NCBI GenBank assembly: GCA_037179335.1
Contig: JAKZHN010000006.1
Span: forward strand, 806,001-870,000
Length of the DNA stretch: 64,000 nucleotides
From: Cyclaneusma minus
Lineage: Eukaryota > Ascomycota > Leotiomycetes > Marthamycetales > Marthamycetaceae
Direction: 5' to 3'
Both the position numbers and the translations under genes were made by a program. Below the pieces are notes generated by a model, which did no database searches, had not been told where the DNA came from, and was given only the letters and a program-made list of their open reading frames with translations. Shown one piece after another: positions 1 to 12,778 of this stretch; positions within the stretch are counted from its first letter, which is position 1, and each line of letters opens with the position of its first letter.

Positions 1-2364
1 ATCAGCGGCGTGGGGCCGTGAGTGTCGCAGTAGTGTGCGAGACATAACTAGGTAGGCGCATCAGCATGAGCAACAGCATATCTCAGAAGAGGGGTGCGCA
101 ATGGATCTCAGCAAAAGTGGCTGGGGGATGCTGCGGAAAGTGAGACTCACAATGGAGGCCATGATTGGAGAAGAGGCGGATCAATGTCTCGCTCTGGATC
201 GTGCGAGGGGTGGCGGACCGGCGGAAGGGGATAGTGGGATGTGCTGTCGCAGACGGGAGTCGCGATGCTCTTTCGTAGTAGTCGTCAACAGCGCCCTTCC
301 CGTCTTTCAATGGCGGGTCGGCCGTGGTCTTTATTTAATTTCAGGCTGTCCTCGCCTTCCATGCACGGCCGTTGTGCTTGAGGTCCTTTGATTGGGGAGA
401 GTGGGACGGGGACGATCATTGATGGAAAGGCGTGGCCGAGGGAGGTCTTCTAGAATGTGGCACCGGCGGGGGTGGCTTGTGTCGAGAGAATTGGCCGCAT
501 GCGCAATGACTCGGTTTATATGTATAACAGTACATGTAACGGTGCAACACACAGCAGTCTGGCATACGTCTGCCTAAAAAGCGACAGATGTCGAGGGATA
601 TATGCTTTCAAGCCTGCCGCAGCCAGACTTCACGCTACTCCCCCACTACACCGCTTCCAGCCTCGGAGCAGGTACGGCGTGTGTCAATCCCCCAAAGCCC
701 CAAAGCCAAAATGCACGCCGGCCATCAAGATCGAGGGCCCCGGTTCGAGCACATGCAAGGCTGTGTATTTGCTCATACAATTGTTACAATGCGCATTTCC
801 GGCCATCTGACTGCAGGGCGCTAGGGGAAGCTCTCCCGGGAAGGGACACTATCAAAAGCATCGAGCCGATGCAAGAGCCCCTTTCAGTCCTGACTGTCCA
901 TTTTCCACCTCTCCCGAAACAACATCTCTGCCAGCTATCACAATGAGGCACCACTCGCCCGGCAACCTGCCTTGATCATCCCAAAGCAATTCCAAACATC
1001 CCAGCTGCCACATCAAACAACTAATCAATTTATATGAACTTCATAAGAAACGGAGATAGGTAATGGCACTTCTCGGCTCCTGGGACACGCACGCCGACTT
1101 CGAATCCGGGGACTCCTTTTGGGCTGCAATCCCCGGAAACTGGCAAACTTGAAACAGACTCCCCGCGCCTCCTTTTTTCTGGAAGCAGACGACGGAGCGG
1201 GATCGTCTCCACGTGTACATCCCTTTCAGGGTCCGAGGGTCAACGGTCCGAAAGACTGAAGCCGATCTGCTATGTACGTTCCATTTGATCGTCTCGGAAC
1301 GGGTATTCTCCATATTCCTTCGATAATATCCGCGCAATCTAGACATCATTAACAACATCATCAGCCTGCCCCAAAGCCATGTCTCGGACAGGCCAGCAGA
1401 AAGCAGAAGCTGAAAATAACACCAACGTATCTCCTTATCGCACTGCATATTAATGTGCACTGCAAGCCGACGGCTGCATGCATGATGGGCCGTCAAAGCC
1501 ATGCCCGGTAGACGAAACCCCGGTCCGAAATGTCAGAAAAGCCATGTGGCTCGCCTTGCTGAAGTCTGTGCTAACATTGAAGTCTCACACCGTCGTCACC
1601 GGCTGCCACATGGGACTGGGAGCGCTTGGGATAAGATGGGGATCGATGGCAGGACTCACACTGTGACGTGAAAGTTGAAACTTGGAAAAGAGCATGCTAC
1701 CGGCCTTGCGGGATGTTCAGGGGTACGGGAAATGCTGGTTAATAGTAATCTGTCGCGTACTCGAGGATGATGCTTTGGCAGCTGCATGTTGCAGATCCCT
1801 CGCACAGAACTGTCGATGTTGCTTCTCCCCGTCCTTCTCGAAGGCGCGTCCAAGCGCAACGATGGAATAATGCGACCATCTATTCTTGCTCGCGCTCTCA
1901 GATATGTACGGACCACGCTCTGGGTCTACACGTGTTGTCACACATTGGCACGAAAGGGTCTCGGACATTGCGCCGGCGGAATCTGCATCGCCGTCGACGA
2001 CGACACACACGGCGGTCATTTCCACATGGCAGTTTCACCATCCCTGGCGATCAACTGCCTGCCACCGAGTCATAGTAGCAGTGCTCCCGACTTTGACGTC
2101 CATCCAGCCTCGTCGTATCGCTTATCAGTTGCTCAGGAGCGCAGACGTGGGGGTCAGCCCATGGATTCAAGCTGTCGTCCAATCCTCGTTGCCGTCAAGT
2201 CGGAACCCGACCCGTTGGCGCTCAAATGCTGTGACCCTATCTTGCCCATCCGAACCGCTGCCTCCAGCCCAGTCAAATTCCTAAGATTCATCATTCGGCG
2301 TAGCATTGCAGCGTTGCCCTCGACTCCCAACGCCCTCGCTCCCTAACAGCATCCTGGTTCTCCC
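1..2364. other. Region with no supportable gene
   Basis: Several open frames of up to about 186 codons exist on both strands. None has recognisable domains, fungal-looking composition or convincing splice partners, and they overlap one another. I see no tRNA or clear repeat. It may hold promoter or UTR sequence of a gene outside the window. Confidence 0.5.
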
Positions 2365-3182
2365 TCATACAGCCTGCGCCTGGCCGGCGGCCGGTCCTGG
2401 TTGCTGGATCTCCGTCTGAAGTTGTACGATCTGAGCCATCACATCAGTATCAGCCACCCTGCTAACTGCATAACACGAAAACATCGTCGGCGCCCAAAAT
2501 CCGGGCACCTCCGCCAGCAGAACCAAAAAAAAATCGCTGCCCAACCGCGCAGTGCAACCTACCTCCATCCTCTTCCTCTCACTCTTCTCTTGAATATCGG
2601 CAATCTGCTTCTCGACTCTCTTTCTGCAACACTGTTAATATAACCATTGCGCCTGTGCCATCCCCGCGACCTCTCGTGTGTTTCCAAAATGGGTATTTTG
2701 AAAGATAAGGGATGTAGGTGTCCGGGAAACCAACTGACATTTCACCCTCGATGAATTCTAAGCGACCGTCGACCGCCATGACTGCCTCGGTCTTCTCCTG
2801 TTTCAGCAGCACGGGTCCCACGAGCTTGTAGATTCCCGCATCGTCATCCAGGCCTGCGAATTCCTGTAGCGTCGCCATCGAGTCTCAGCATTTCGGCTTC
2901 TCTTCATTCTCGGTTCGTCTTCTCCAATCTTTGTCGTTTTCTTTCGCCTCTGCGACTCGCCCCATTGTGGTGAATCAACGCACCTTCTGCACGCCCTTGT
3001 TCTCCTGCAGCTGACTGTCCAGCTTCTGCCTCGAGGCCACCGCGCCCTGTAGTTCTGCGCGTAGAATTGCGTCAGCTTCTGCGTCACTGTCCTCTTTTAC
3101 GTCAGACGGAGAGACACATACCTTGCTGCAGCTTTTGGAACTCTTCGGAAAGCGCCTGGAGCTGCTGCTGTTGAGAAGACAT
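2365..3182 (-). CDS. YKE2: Prefoldin subunit 6 (beta-type)
   Basis: This is a subunit of the hexameric cytosolic prefoldin chaperone, which hands unfolded actin and tubulin to the CCT chaperonin. Five exons (3182-3122, 3054-2984, 2863-2739, 2623-2563, 2430-2365) join in phase into a 127-residue protein, the usual family length. The N-terminal helix is glutamine-rich. The conserved centre includes YKLVGPVLLKQE and RLEFIEGE, which form the beta-hairpin region, followed by a C-terminal coiled coil (KRVEKQIADIQEKSERKRME, then IVQLQTEIQ). The start is the only ATG before the first coiled-coil helix. The four introns of 60-132 nt have GT..AG ends, and the second is the longest. The short tail is Gln/Ala/Pro-rich. 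Identity rests on the hairpin and coiled-coil pattern. A second prefoldin subunit gene lies at 51.4 kb. Confidence 0.93.
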
Positions 3183-3601
3183 GGTCGCGAAGTGTCCGGT
3201 TGTATCGTGGAAATGAAGCTGTCGAGCTGTGACTGCCGATTGCGATGGAGATTCTTGACGGGGCTTGGCCATGCCACTTTTTAGCGTCGGAGCTTGGACC
3301 ATGCGGGCGATTGGCTGTGTGTAACCCGAGACCGGACCGGGAGACTGCCGGATTTGATATCATGCCCTTGAAGATGGGCTACTACATTTATTTGGTCCTG
3401 GATTCAGTACTTGTCATAGATTTTACGTATCTCCCATGGTCTTCCTGGGAAAATGGTAGTGTCCTCTAATATCCAACAATGGGAAGGAAGGCCAATAGCC
3501 AGGTCAATAGAGCCAATAGCGAAATTAACGGCCGATGATCTGCTCGATAACTAGTAGCAGAATTGATAGTCGACAAAAACTAGCTCGATGGGTGCTACAT
3601 A

Positions 3602-3862
3602 ACCTAAAGTTGAAGTCGAATTCGGAGTTGAAGTTGCTTTTGAGTCAGGAGGTGAAGTTGGAGTTGAAGTTATCAAGTCGAAGTTGCGCTTGAATTTGAA
3701 GATGAAGCTGTGCTTGGAGTTAAAGTCGAAGTTGAAGCTGCCAAGATGGGGGCTTTCAAGGTGAACTTGCGCTTGAGCTTGCGCTTGAAATTGGATTTGA
3801 AGTTGGAGGTTTTCAAGGTGAAGTTGCGCTTGAACTTGAACTGGAACTTGGCATGAAATTAC
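3602..3862. repeat. Degenerate GAAGTT/GAACTT short tandem repeat
   Basis: About 260 bp is built from imperfect copies of a hexamer-like unit (GAAGTT, GAAGTC, GAACTT, GAGTTG). A higher-order repeat is visible: TTTCAAGGTGAA-CTTGCGCTTGA near 3754 recurs 57 bp later near 3811 with one change. It lies in the gap between prefoldin 6 and ATG26. The rest of that gap (3183-4319) shows no gene. The in-frame translation is low complexity, so I do not call it coding. Confidence 0.7.
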
Positions 3863-4319
3863 AATAGATGCTATGTCTTCAAGCTTGCTCCCCGTTACCT
3901 GTTCAAAGTACGTTCCCCTAATCGATACTCGAACTCGTCACAAGTGAAACTTTCAAAAGCCGAGGAAACAATATTAGATTACCGAATACCGACAATAGTA
4001 CATCCTAACAGCGCTCTAGATGCAATCTACCAGTCAAGTTCCAATACACACAGCAAGAAGCCGAAAACTCCTTGCTATGCATGCCAATCCTACCCGACTG
4101 TTACCTGAGCCGTAGGCCCGTAGCTGCTCCGTTCCCGTCATCACGCATTAAAAAAATCGCAGTGAAAAGACCGTCCAGTCCAGTCCCAGCAGATACGCCG
4201 CTGCTCGCAAACCACTCCCGCTATCAAGCTAAAGGAAAAACTCCCAGGACTACCTACTATGAGCTTGATAGACGCAATAGTGCTGATCGATCTGGCTCTG
4301 GCTGTTTCGCTTCAGAAGA

Positions 4320-7300
4320 TTAACCGATTGTTGAGTTTGAATGTACTGTAACGCCCCTGCCTCTCTTAGGCAACGCAGTCGAGCCCGTAGACGCCTGTCG
4401 ACTCACGCTAGTCCGTGGACTGCTCTGACTGTTCGACCGCGCCATGGTCTCCCAATTGTAAAGCCGGGACACCAATTCTGGATCGTTGTCGTCCCCAATG
4501 AACGTCCAGCTTTCTTCGCTCTCCTCAACCTGTTCGTCGGCCGGCTTGCCGTCCTTACGCTTGATGAGCGACTTGGCATACTCAAGGTCGCGATAGATGC
4601 ATTGGATGGCTGTTCCGACGCCGTCCTCCTGTTGTAGGTGTTAGCCAATGTTCTAAGATGGGATGAAATGGGGATAAGCGACTTACTCCGCGGATTTGCT
4701 CGCCGAGAATCCGAGCTTTGGTGACCATCCGTTCGCTGTGGACTGCTTCCCACAGCGCACGGGAGAAGACGCTGACGTTGAGCTTCTTAAGATGTATGCC
4801 TACCCCCAAATCTTCGACGCGACTTCCAAAGAAGAATTGGTCTCCAAAGAAGGGCTTGATGATGGTGGGCAGTCCAGCCCTGAGACTAGCACCTGTGGTA
4901 CCAGCCCCACCGTGATGGGTTGCAGCGTCAATCTGCTTGAAAAGCCAATCGTGTGGAGCAGATTTGATATGCAGAATCTCCTCAGGCAACTCGATCTCTG
5001 GTTCCGTAGCACCTTTCTTGTCGAGTCTGTCGGACCAACCTTTCGACAGGATACACCGAACACCAGCTTTGAGGACCGACTGCACAATGGTCTTGGTCAG
5101 AGCGGCAGAGTCCGAGACGACAATCGAGCCAAATCCGATGTAAACAATCTTCTTGCCATCTGCCCTGGCCTTCGCGATGAAGTCTGTCAGTTCCTTAGGA
5201 GGCTCCCAGTCCGTGCCTTCGTCCAAGAACCAGTATCCGGTGACACGAATCCAGTCGCTGTAGTCGAGTGGCGGTGTCACTACTGAAGGACTGAAGTTGT
5301 AGAGAAAAGGAACCTTGTTGGGCTGCAGCTTGTCCAAATTTGTTCTCGTGAGTCCAAGTTCCACCTTTCGCCATCTATTGATTTGGCCTGCAATGGCTTT
5401 CCAGAACACATTGTCGAACATGACGTAGGTGATGAAGTTGTAAGCGCCTCCCATCTTGTGTTCTGGGACAGCAAAAGCGTGGGGATAGGCTCGAGTCCGC
5501 GTCCAAGGCATAGTGAAAGCTCGGAAATAGGGGATCTGGAGAGCTTCGGCGATATGGATTCCGGCCATAGCACTCGGACTTTCGATCAGTAGGTCGGTAT
5601 CTTGGCATGCAGTCCACGCAGACGAGCAGAGTTCGTCAATCCATCCCCTGAATTTCGAAGAAGCTTCCTTGAGGAACGAATACGTGAACATTCCGTTTTC
5701 AACGCAAATCCTCATGAGCTCTGCCGGGTCACCCTCCACCGGAGCAAAGGCGATACCATGACTTTCGACCCAGTCTTTAAACTCGGCATGAGTTGCGATC
5801 TTCGGCTTGTGGCCTTCCTTCAACAGGCCCTTGCAGAGCGCAATGTATGGCTGAACATCTCCTCTCGAACCAATGGTCAAACAGGTGATCCGTAGCGACT
5901 CGGTTGGCTTGAAGTTAAGGATAGAAGCGCGCGGGTCATCAAAGAGAATCGGCGGTGCATCTTGCCTAACGTCCTCCACAGTGCGGGGCAAGGTCAACTC
6001 ATGGCCGCCGTGAGTTTCCTGTCGGGCTTCTTGTAGAGCCTTGTGCTCAGCCACAGCGCTTTCAGCATCCTCTTGTTCTTCCACAGTCATCATCCCCGGC
6101 TCCTTCAACCAGCGAGTGGTCTCCAGGTTCTTCAGTAGCATCACCGCACAATCATCGCGAGTATCCGCTTGGCCAAACTCAAAGAACAGCTCCTCGTGGC
6201 CTTTGATGACGATGACTAGTCCGTGGTAGCCGAAGCGGAAGCCCTTTTCCTTACTGACATTTTCCACGTCTTTCAGGGGCAGGATAAGCTTGGTGCGCGT
6301 GCCAGGCAAGAGACTGCGAAAGCAGAAAGATCGGTCGCTGAGATAGACTTTGCCATAAAGAGGAAGTACACGATGCAAGTAACCAAAATAGGCAGCTTGT
6401 AACTGCTCAGATGGGGGCAGAGCAAAATGTTCGCGGAATCGATCTTTCGACTCAGCCACTTGCTCTTCGTCAACTGCGGCCTCTTCATCGTCCACTAGCA
6501 TCGGGTCCGGCTCATCATAATGTTTCCTACCGCCTTTCCACATTCCGGAAACCTTTTCCACGTAGCCCATTGATTCCGATGCAATGAGAGTGCTCATTCT
6601 CTGGGTGTGTTTGTTGATGTAGCCAGTGAATGCTGCTGCTCGCTGCAAAGGATACGCGCCGGCCTTGACAATGGTTTGCAACGAGGCTGTAGGGCCTGAT
6701 GCCTCAGAACGATCAGTTGGCTCCATATTCCCGGTCGTGAATGCATGGGGCAAGTTTCCTTTTCGGCCTTCTCCCGCGGTTTTGCGAGCTGGCGATTTAC
6801 TGGTACTGCGGTTACTATCTGTACCTTCCGTGTCTCTCTTTCGAGATCCAGATGCTGCTCTTTGAATAGTCGGTGATCGGAAAACATCGCTGCCCCTCAG
6901 TATTTGGCTTGCAGAAGCTTGCGTATCCTCACTCATCGACGGGAAAGGACCAGATGACTCTCCACCATCTACTGACTGGACGAAAGAGCCAGAGGAGCTC
7001 TCTTTGGTGGCATGGTACTCTGCCAGGCGATTTGCACTGACACTACGCCTGTTAGTGCTCGCGGTACGGCGAGGATGGTCAAAGCTATTAGTACGGTTGA
7101 CATCTATACTTCGCCGGCCGAATTTGTAAAGATCCATGCTTCGTCGCATGTCCATGCTTGGACGTCCAAAATCGCTACTCAGCCTGGGACTTTGCGCAGT
7201 ACTTGCAGACAGCAGTGGGGACAATGTTGCTTTCACGCTGTCTTCAAAGACGGGTGTCGATGTCCGCAAAGGTGGCGGTGCCGGTCTATCGTCCCTCGAC

Positions 7301-8866
7301 GCCGACCTTTTGACAGAAGAATTGATGGAAGAATGAAAAGAATCCCGCTTCGACGAGCTGAAGCGGGGACTGCCATGGTCATCGTTTTGAGGGCTAAGAA
7401 CGTCTTCTGGAATCTGTCGAGCGGTTGTATCTTCGACCAATATCCTCAAGACATTCAAAGCCTGTTTGCCGTAGCTGAAGAACGAAAAGAAGTACTAAGA
7501 TTTGTGTTAAAATTTTGTCGACTCCATTAATTTCTGGATGTGCTTACCTCGTCGATAGCGAACGTTTCGTCGTTGTCAATAACGCGAATCTTGCATGTAT
7601 CTGCAAAATCAACGATCTGGCTATCTTCGATATCCATAACGTTTGCAATCGGTATTGATATCTTGACGCTATCTCCATCATTGTGCGATCGAAATATAAT
7701 TTTCTGAAGAGCCTTGACCCACTCTTTCGCACTAGGAGCACTGTCCGCTCTGAAGTGATATTGCCGTTGGTGAGTGACGATCTTGAAGTGTGCTGCATCT
7801 TTTCCCTTTTCTTTTTCGAGAGTCTGCGCGGAGATGCCATATCGCAAATCGATGTTACCACTTGGGAAGTACAGATCGGAGGGATCGGTGTAGTAGGAAA
7901 GGACGTCTCCTTTGAGGCGGAACCAATAGCGGTTGTATTTTGGATTCTTTTGGCCGCGCTTTGCGAGATGACCAGATTTGACAACGACGTTCTAATTCTT
8001 GTCAATAAATGGTCGACTAGTGGACCTGGGAAATCTTACAGCTTTCTTGGGCAAGTAGGCGTAGAAACATATATGCTTCGTCGTGATATACATGTACCCT
8101 TGCAGTAGTACGCTTTTGAGCAGCCAGCAGGGGTATTCTGTGTCAAGTTAACATGACAAATCCAAACTGGCATTATGGAATCCAATAGTATACCTTCTAT
8201 CACGTCCTCCGGGCTGTCAAACTGGAAGATCTCCATCAGTCTGTTTGCCAGACTACTCGACGTTGTGTCAGAAGACCGGCCTAGCTTCTCTGCTGGATCG
8301 TTTGCCCTGGTAGAAACATCGAAACTCGGTCTCGAGGCCAGTTCCGCTTTTGCTTCCAGCATGCGACCCATGACAGGCGCATCTCGGGCTTCTGTATCGG
8401 ATGCTTCCTCGGGCGCCATATTCGCCGATCCAGCAGCCGGAGAGCTTGCCTCTTTCCCTTTTCCCTTCGCCTTGGGACTTTTTGTACTCAGGCGGGGAAG
8501 GGATCGCAATAATTTGTTCCCAGAGAACTTGCGGCGGTGCCGTTCTGGCTTGTCCGTTTTACTCTGGCGTAACTTGCCAGGCTGTATTTCGGACTGGACA
8601 TCGTGGGGCAGCGCGTCTTCGTCGTCCGAGGACTGTGGTTCGAAGCGTGCGTTGAAGTCGACCTGGGAACCGGCAGCAGCGATCATCCCAAAGAGCGACT
8701 GGTTCATCAAGGCCTGACGGCCCTGGGGCGCGGTACAGTCGTCTTCGGCATCGTCGCCCAAGTCGAGATTCTCGGGCATTTTGATGGTCGCTTGGTGGCC
8801 TTCCCTTCGCTTCTTGGTGAGCTTGCGGCCGACGCGCTTCTTTAGCTCCTCCTCTTGGGGCGCCAT
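4320..8866 (-). CDS. ATG26: Sterol 3-beta-glucosyltransferase ATG26/UGT51
   Basis: The enzyme transfers glucose from UDP-glucose to the 3-hydroxyl of membrane sterols such as ergosterol. It is a peripheral membrane enzyme linked to pexophagy in some fungi. Five exons (8866-8194, 8137-8040, 7991-7548, 7494-4687, 4628-4320) give 1443 residues, slightly above the usual roughly 1200-1400. In order, it has a basic N-terminus with a conserved QSLFGMIAAAGS segment; a first GRAM region (YPCWLLKSVLLQGYMYIT) with an embedded PH domain (about 258-395); a long Ser/Arg-rich linker; a second GRAM (about 760-860); and a GT1 glycosyltransferase domain from about 940. That domain has the N-terminal TIGSRGDVQPYIAL motif and the C-terminal HHGGAGTTGASLRAGLPTI sugar-nucleotide signature. 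The start ATG begins the conserved MAPQEEELKKRVGRKL segment. The tail after about 1345 is divergent. Confidence 0.96.
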
Positions 8867-9611
8867 GATGGGTATTGGATGGCAAGCGATGCCAGGCAAA
8901 CAAGAGCGACGAGTGTATTGTGCAGCTGGAGTGCGTGAGCGAACAGCGCTGGTAAAGCTCCCGTCCGGGGTATGTCGTCTATCGATAAGGCCTGAAGCGC
9001 GGAACCCACCGACCCACCGGAATGTGACACAATTAAGTGGGCTGTCACATGCGAGGGTCCTCAGCAGTTCTGTTCAGCCACGACAGAACGATGACACCTT
9101 GGGTTCAAAGGTGACGGGCGCGAAAAAGCCAGCATGAAGTACTATTTCGAGCCGTGACTCGTCGGCCAAGGGAGGAGCCGCGAACCGAAGACCAAAGTAT
9201 GTAGAGACGTCCACTAGCCTCTCGGGGCTAATGTAGCATTGATGGGGCTGATGACATTATGGTCCGTGCACGCTGAAACAAATGACAGCATACCCAGCGG
9301 CCGTCTGATTCTTTCAATCTCTCTTTCACATAAATGAGGCATTATTCCCTGACTTTATGGCGCTTTCTAGTTGTGTCCGCATTGAGTCGATATCTGGCTG
9401 CTTCTAGCCAACTTCCATAGCGGATGAAGATGTATCAAAAATGACAAACGCAGGTCTCTCCAGTGCACCTTGGTAGGTAGTAGGCGTAGGTATAAAACAA
9501 AATGCAGACTCGGTATCAATAATCCGTGACCACGCCAGTGACAGTCCAACGCCGGCAAGCCCCACTCTCTATCCCTAAGCCTCACTTTGTGTTATACAAC
9601 AAGCACCAAAA
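8867..9611. other. Intergenic, upstream of ATG26
   Basis: This gap holds the ATG26 promoter on the right-to-left strand and the 3' flank of the MFS gene. I see no additional gene. Confidence 0.5.
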
Positions 9612-9737
9612 CCTCCTCTACGTGTTAGAGACATAGCTCATAGCCCTCCCGATCGCCAAATCGTCACACAAAAACTTCCTCTAGGGGTTCGAAACATAGC
9701 TCATCGCCCTCTCAATCGCCAAGTCATCCGTCTGAGC
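9612..9737. repeat. Tandem duplication of the MFS gene 3' end (63-bp offset)
   Basis: The sequence around 9615-9666 (CCTCTA..GAGACATAGCTCAT..CGATCGCCAA.TCGTC) repeats the last codons and stop region of the transporter at 9678-9728 (CCTCTA..GAAACATAGCTCAT..CAATCGCCAA.TCATC). The offset is exactly 63 bp, or 21 codons. The copy lies immediately downstream of the stop codon in the direction of transcription and has drifted by several substitutions. It looks like a decayed tandem duplication left in the 3' UTR. Confidence 0.75.
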
Positions 9738-11529
9738 AGCCATCGTAGCCCCATTCGTATTTTCCTCATCGTCCCCACCATACGCATACTTCGCATGCTT
9801 CCTAATCCTCGCCCCAAAGAACCAAAACAAATAAGGAATCCCACAACAAGCCAAACTGATAAAAGCCAGCAGTGAACTCGCCCACTGATATCCAAGCCTG
9901 TGATACATCTGCTCCGTAAACAACACCGCTCCAGCACCCCAAAAGCTTCTAATAAAAGTCTTCGCAGCGAGCGCAGAAGCAGCTTGGTGCTGGTAGGAAT
10001 CAACTAGATAGTTGTTGGCAGCGTTGTATAGGAAGATGAATCCGAAGCCGACGGAGAAACCGCCCATCATGGGGCCCCAGTAGGATGTGGAGGGGTAGGA
10101 GGTCCAGGCGAAGATGAAGAGACCGATGGGGATGAACCAGCAGGATAGCATCATGGGGATGAGACGGATTTCTGCTGGTGGTTTGCCGTTGTATTTGCGT
10201 ACTTGTGTCATGTAGTGCTTGTTGATGAAGGGCGATAACATGGCTGAGAGAATGACACCGAGGGCTAGGGGAATGAACATGAGGCCGGTGCTGGATGCGG
10301 ACCAGCCTTTGCCTTCTTGGTAGACGATAGGGTAGGCGACGAAAAACATGTAGAGCAGGCCGTACAGGACAGACATGTAAAGCGACATGAGCAGCACAAT
10401 GAGCTCGGTGAAGAGCAATTGAAAGGGGCGCAGAAGAAACACTTGGAGGCGAGCTCCGAAGGTTCGGGTATCGAGATCTTGTTCTGTGACGTGGATTGAC
10501 TCGCCAGTTTCTTTGCGCATTTTCTTTGCCCGTCGTCCGAGGATGGTGGGTGCGTAAGTCTCTGGGACAGTGAAGGTGATGAGGATCCAGACGACAAAGG
10601 CCATGATCAATTGGAGCCAGTAGAGCCAGCGCCAGCCGCAGTTGTCGGAAAGGAAGCCTCCAACGAGAGGACCGATGGCGGGGCCGATGAAGGGAGCTGC
10701 TGAGAAGGCGGCCATGGGAACACCGCGCTCTTCGGTCGGCCAGAGATCGGCAAGTGTGCCTCCGACGAGTGTCATTGGGGCAGAAAAGGCAATACCGTCG
10801 ATGAGGCGGCATACCAAGAGTGTTCCGATGTTGGGTGCCACCGCTTCAGGTATGACGAAGATGACTGCGAGGAGCAGTGTGGTGCCATAGATGATGCGGC
10901 GTCCAAGAATTTCTGATAAGGGAGCGAAAACCATGGGGCCTGATGATGCGAGACTTAGTATGACAGATATGGATGGGATCTTGAAAAGGGGTAATGACCA
11001 GAAACTTACCGACACCGAATCCCACGACGAACATAGTGATGGTCAATAAGACGACTTCCTCAGAGACATTGAACTCGTTCTCAATGTCTATCAAATCTGC
11101 TGTTACGACGGAAGAACAGAAAGCAACCACAAAACAGGTGATTGCTACTGTCATCGTACAATACCACTTGTAGGCTTTCGACCAGTTCTTTGGATTCTCG
11201 GGATCATTGGGCAACCAGGTGACAAGCTTGTATTCTGATTTCTCCGGCTGTGCTGGACTGGTCGCGGCGGGGATTTCTCCTAACGGGGCTTCGGTGGTGT
11301 ACTCTTGGAGGTTGGCATTTTCTGCCAGAGTTCGGTATGGGAGATTGACATCTAGATTGGGATCTCGACGGGTTTCCTTCTGGGGAAGTCTCGAAGACTC
11401 TTGGGATTTTTTGGTGTGAAGCGAAGACTGAGAAGCTCGACGGCCGTGATTATCGTGAAGAGTGGAGGTTTCTGATGTCGAAGCGTTTATGGATGCGTAT
11501 TGCATAGGAGTCTCCATTGCGTCCGTCAT
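9681..11529 (-). CDS. MFS drug:H+ antiporter (DHA1 family)
   Basis: This is a plasma-membrane-type proton antiporter exporting drugs or small metabolites. Exons 11529-11010 and 10939-9681 join in phase across a 70-nt intron to give 592 residues. The N-terminal cytosolic tail of about 110 residues is Ser/Thr-rich. The linker NWSKAYKW, typical of fungal DHA1 proteins, precedes TM1, and twelve hydrophobic helices follow. Family motifs are visible: APLSEILGRR (motif A-like, loop 2-3), GPAIGPLVGGFLSD (the antiporter motif C, TM5) and the TFTVPETYAP loop after TM6. It resembles the fungal FLU1/TPO-type group, but the substrate cannot be read from sequence. The intron falls in the TM2-3 region. No neighbouring pathway genes suggest a cluster role. 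Confidence 0.92.
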
Positions 11530-12778
11530 GGTGACAGTCAGAGTTGGATAATGATATCATGCAAGAGAGAAAGATGGGAGAGCGAGTACGAAAGGACTCG
11601 AGAAAGAAGAACTTGATGGAAACGAAGCATCTCCTTACCTCGAAGCACAGGGACCTTACTCTTATATACGTGCTATGACGAACCGTTACCCACAATATTT
11701 GGAAGGAAAGGGAAGAAACTGCTCGAACTACCATTTTGGAGTTAGAATCCAGATAAATATTACATAGGCTCATAGCCCACAATATGGCACGCCCTACCGA
11801 CTTGGCACGACTCTTTACCACGCCGTCACTTCCACTACAGCTGTGCAGCACGGCCCTTCAAGCGGCTCTCCCTTTGGTGTGATGTCGAGTGATCCTGTTA
11901 AATGCGTCAAACTTGAGTTCAAGAGTGGGGATATCTCGGAATCCGGTCGAGTCTTGTGGCACCTTGAGCATGGAAAATTGTTGTTCCACCCCGGATGTGC
12001 TCTGGCCCCATCATGGACGATCACCCTGATCTCCGTGATCGGAAAACATAGACTTCAATGTTGTTGCTTTATCTTTAGACGATGCTATTCAGGAAACCGT
12101 TGCGTAAGACTGAGACGAAGTGGCCCCATACTAAAGGGGAAAGCTGAAATTGCTTCCCTGAAATCTTTTCGCATCCTCTTCAACTTCGATCGACACGCCG
12201 TCGTCCGCCATCTAGCCCATACCGTCTGCTCTGTTCGCCATACGAATACAAACGCCAGAACCCTTTGAATCTTGACGACGAAAGTGGCTCGAACAATGCC
12301 TCCATAATCTCTTCAACCCATCGAGGAACGGCGACATTGAGAAACATTCAGCTCTTCGTCGTGGACACCAATTTAACCGAAAATCCCGACTCTCGACCTT
12401 CGAAACGTCCAGCGGCTCAAACGGGAGAATCCGCCAAACATTTCCCAAGACCCTCTTTCACAGACCTTCCAGTCGAGAAGGATGATCAGCAGCAGATCGG
12501 AGTCCGCGGACTGTCCGACTCCTTGGACTTCGAGCTCGGAGACTCCAATGCGTCGAAGACATTTCCAGCTTACCAATAAAGCCACGAGTTGTGTCTGAGA
12601 GATATCGAAAAACAGATAAAGAGCAGCTTTGAGCCCTTCATCGTCACGATGCAGGGTCCTCATGTACGAAACGACTCGCAATCATCATTCCTCGGCCGAT
12701 CATTGTCGAATGCTTCGCAGAACCTCGATACGTCATACATAAAGTATCATACTCTACATGTAGACTTGAGGTAACAAA
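11530..12778. other. Intergenic, no gene seen
   Basis: This is the promoter side of the MFS gene and the 3' side of the F-box gene. Small overlapping frames on both strands lack domain features or splice support. Confidence 0.5.

Noticed and set aside
1786..2346. 186-codon plus-strand frame near the left end
   Set aside because: It overlaps several equally long frames and shows no domain or splice logic.
8175..8717. 180-codon plus-strand frame within ATG26
   Set aside because: It is a shadow of the Ser/Arg-rich first exon of ATG26.
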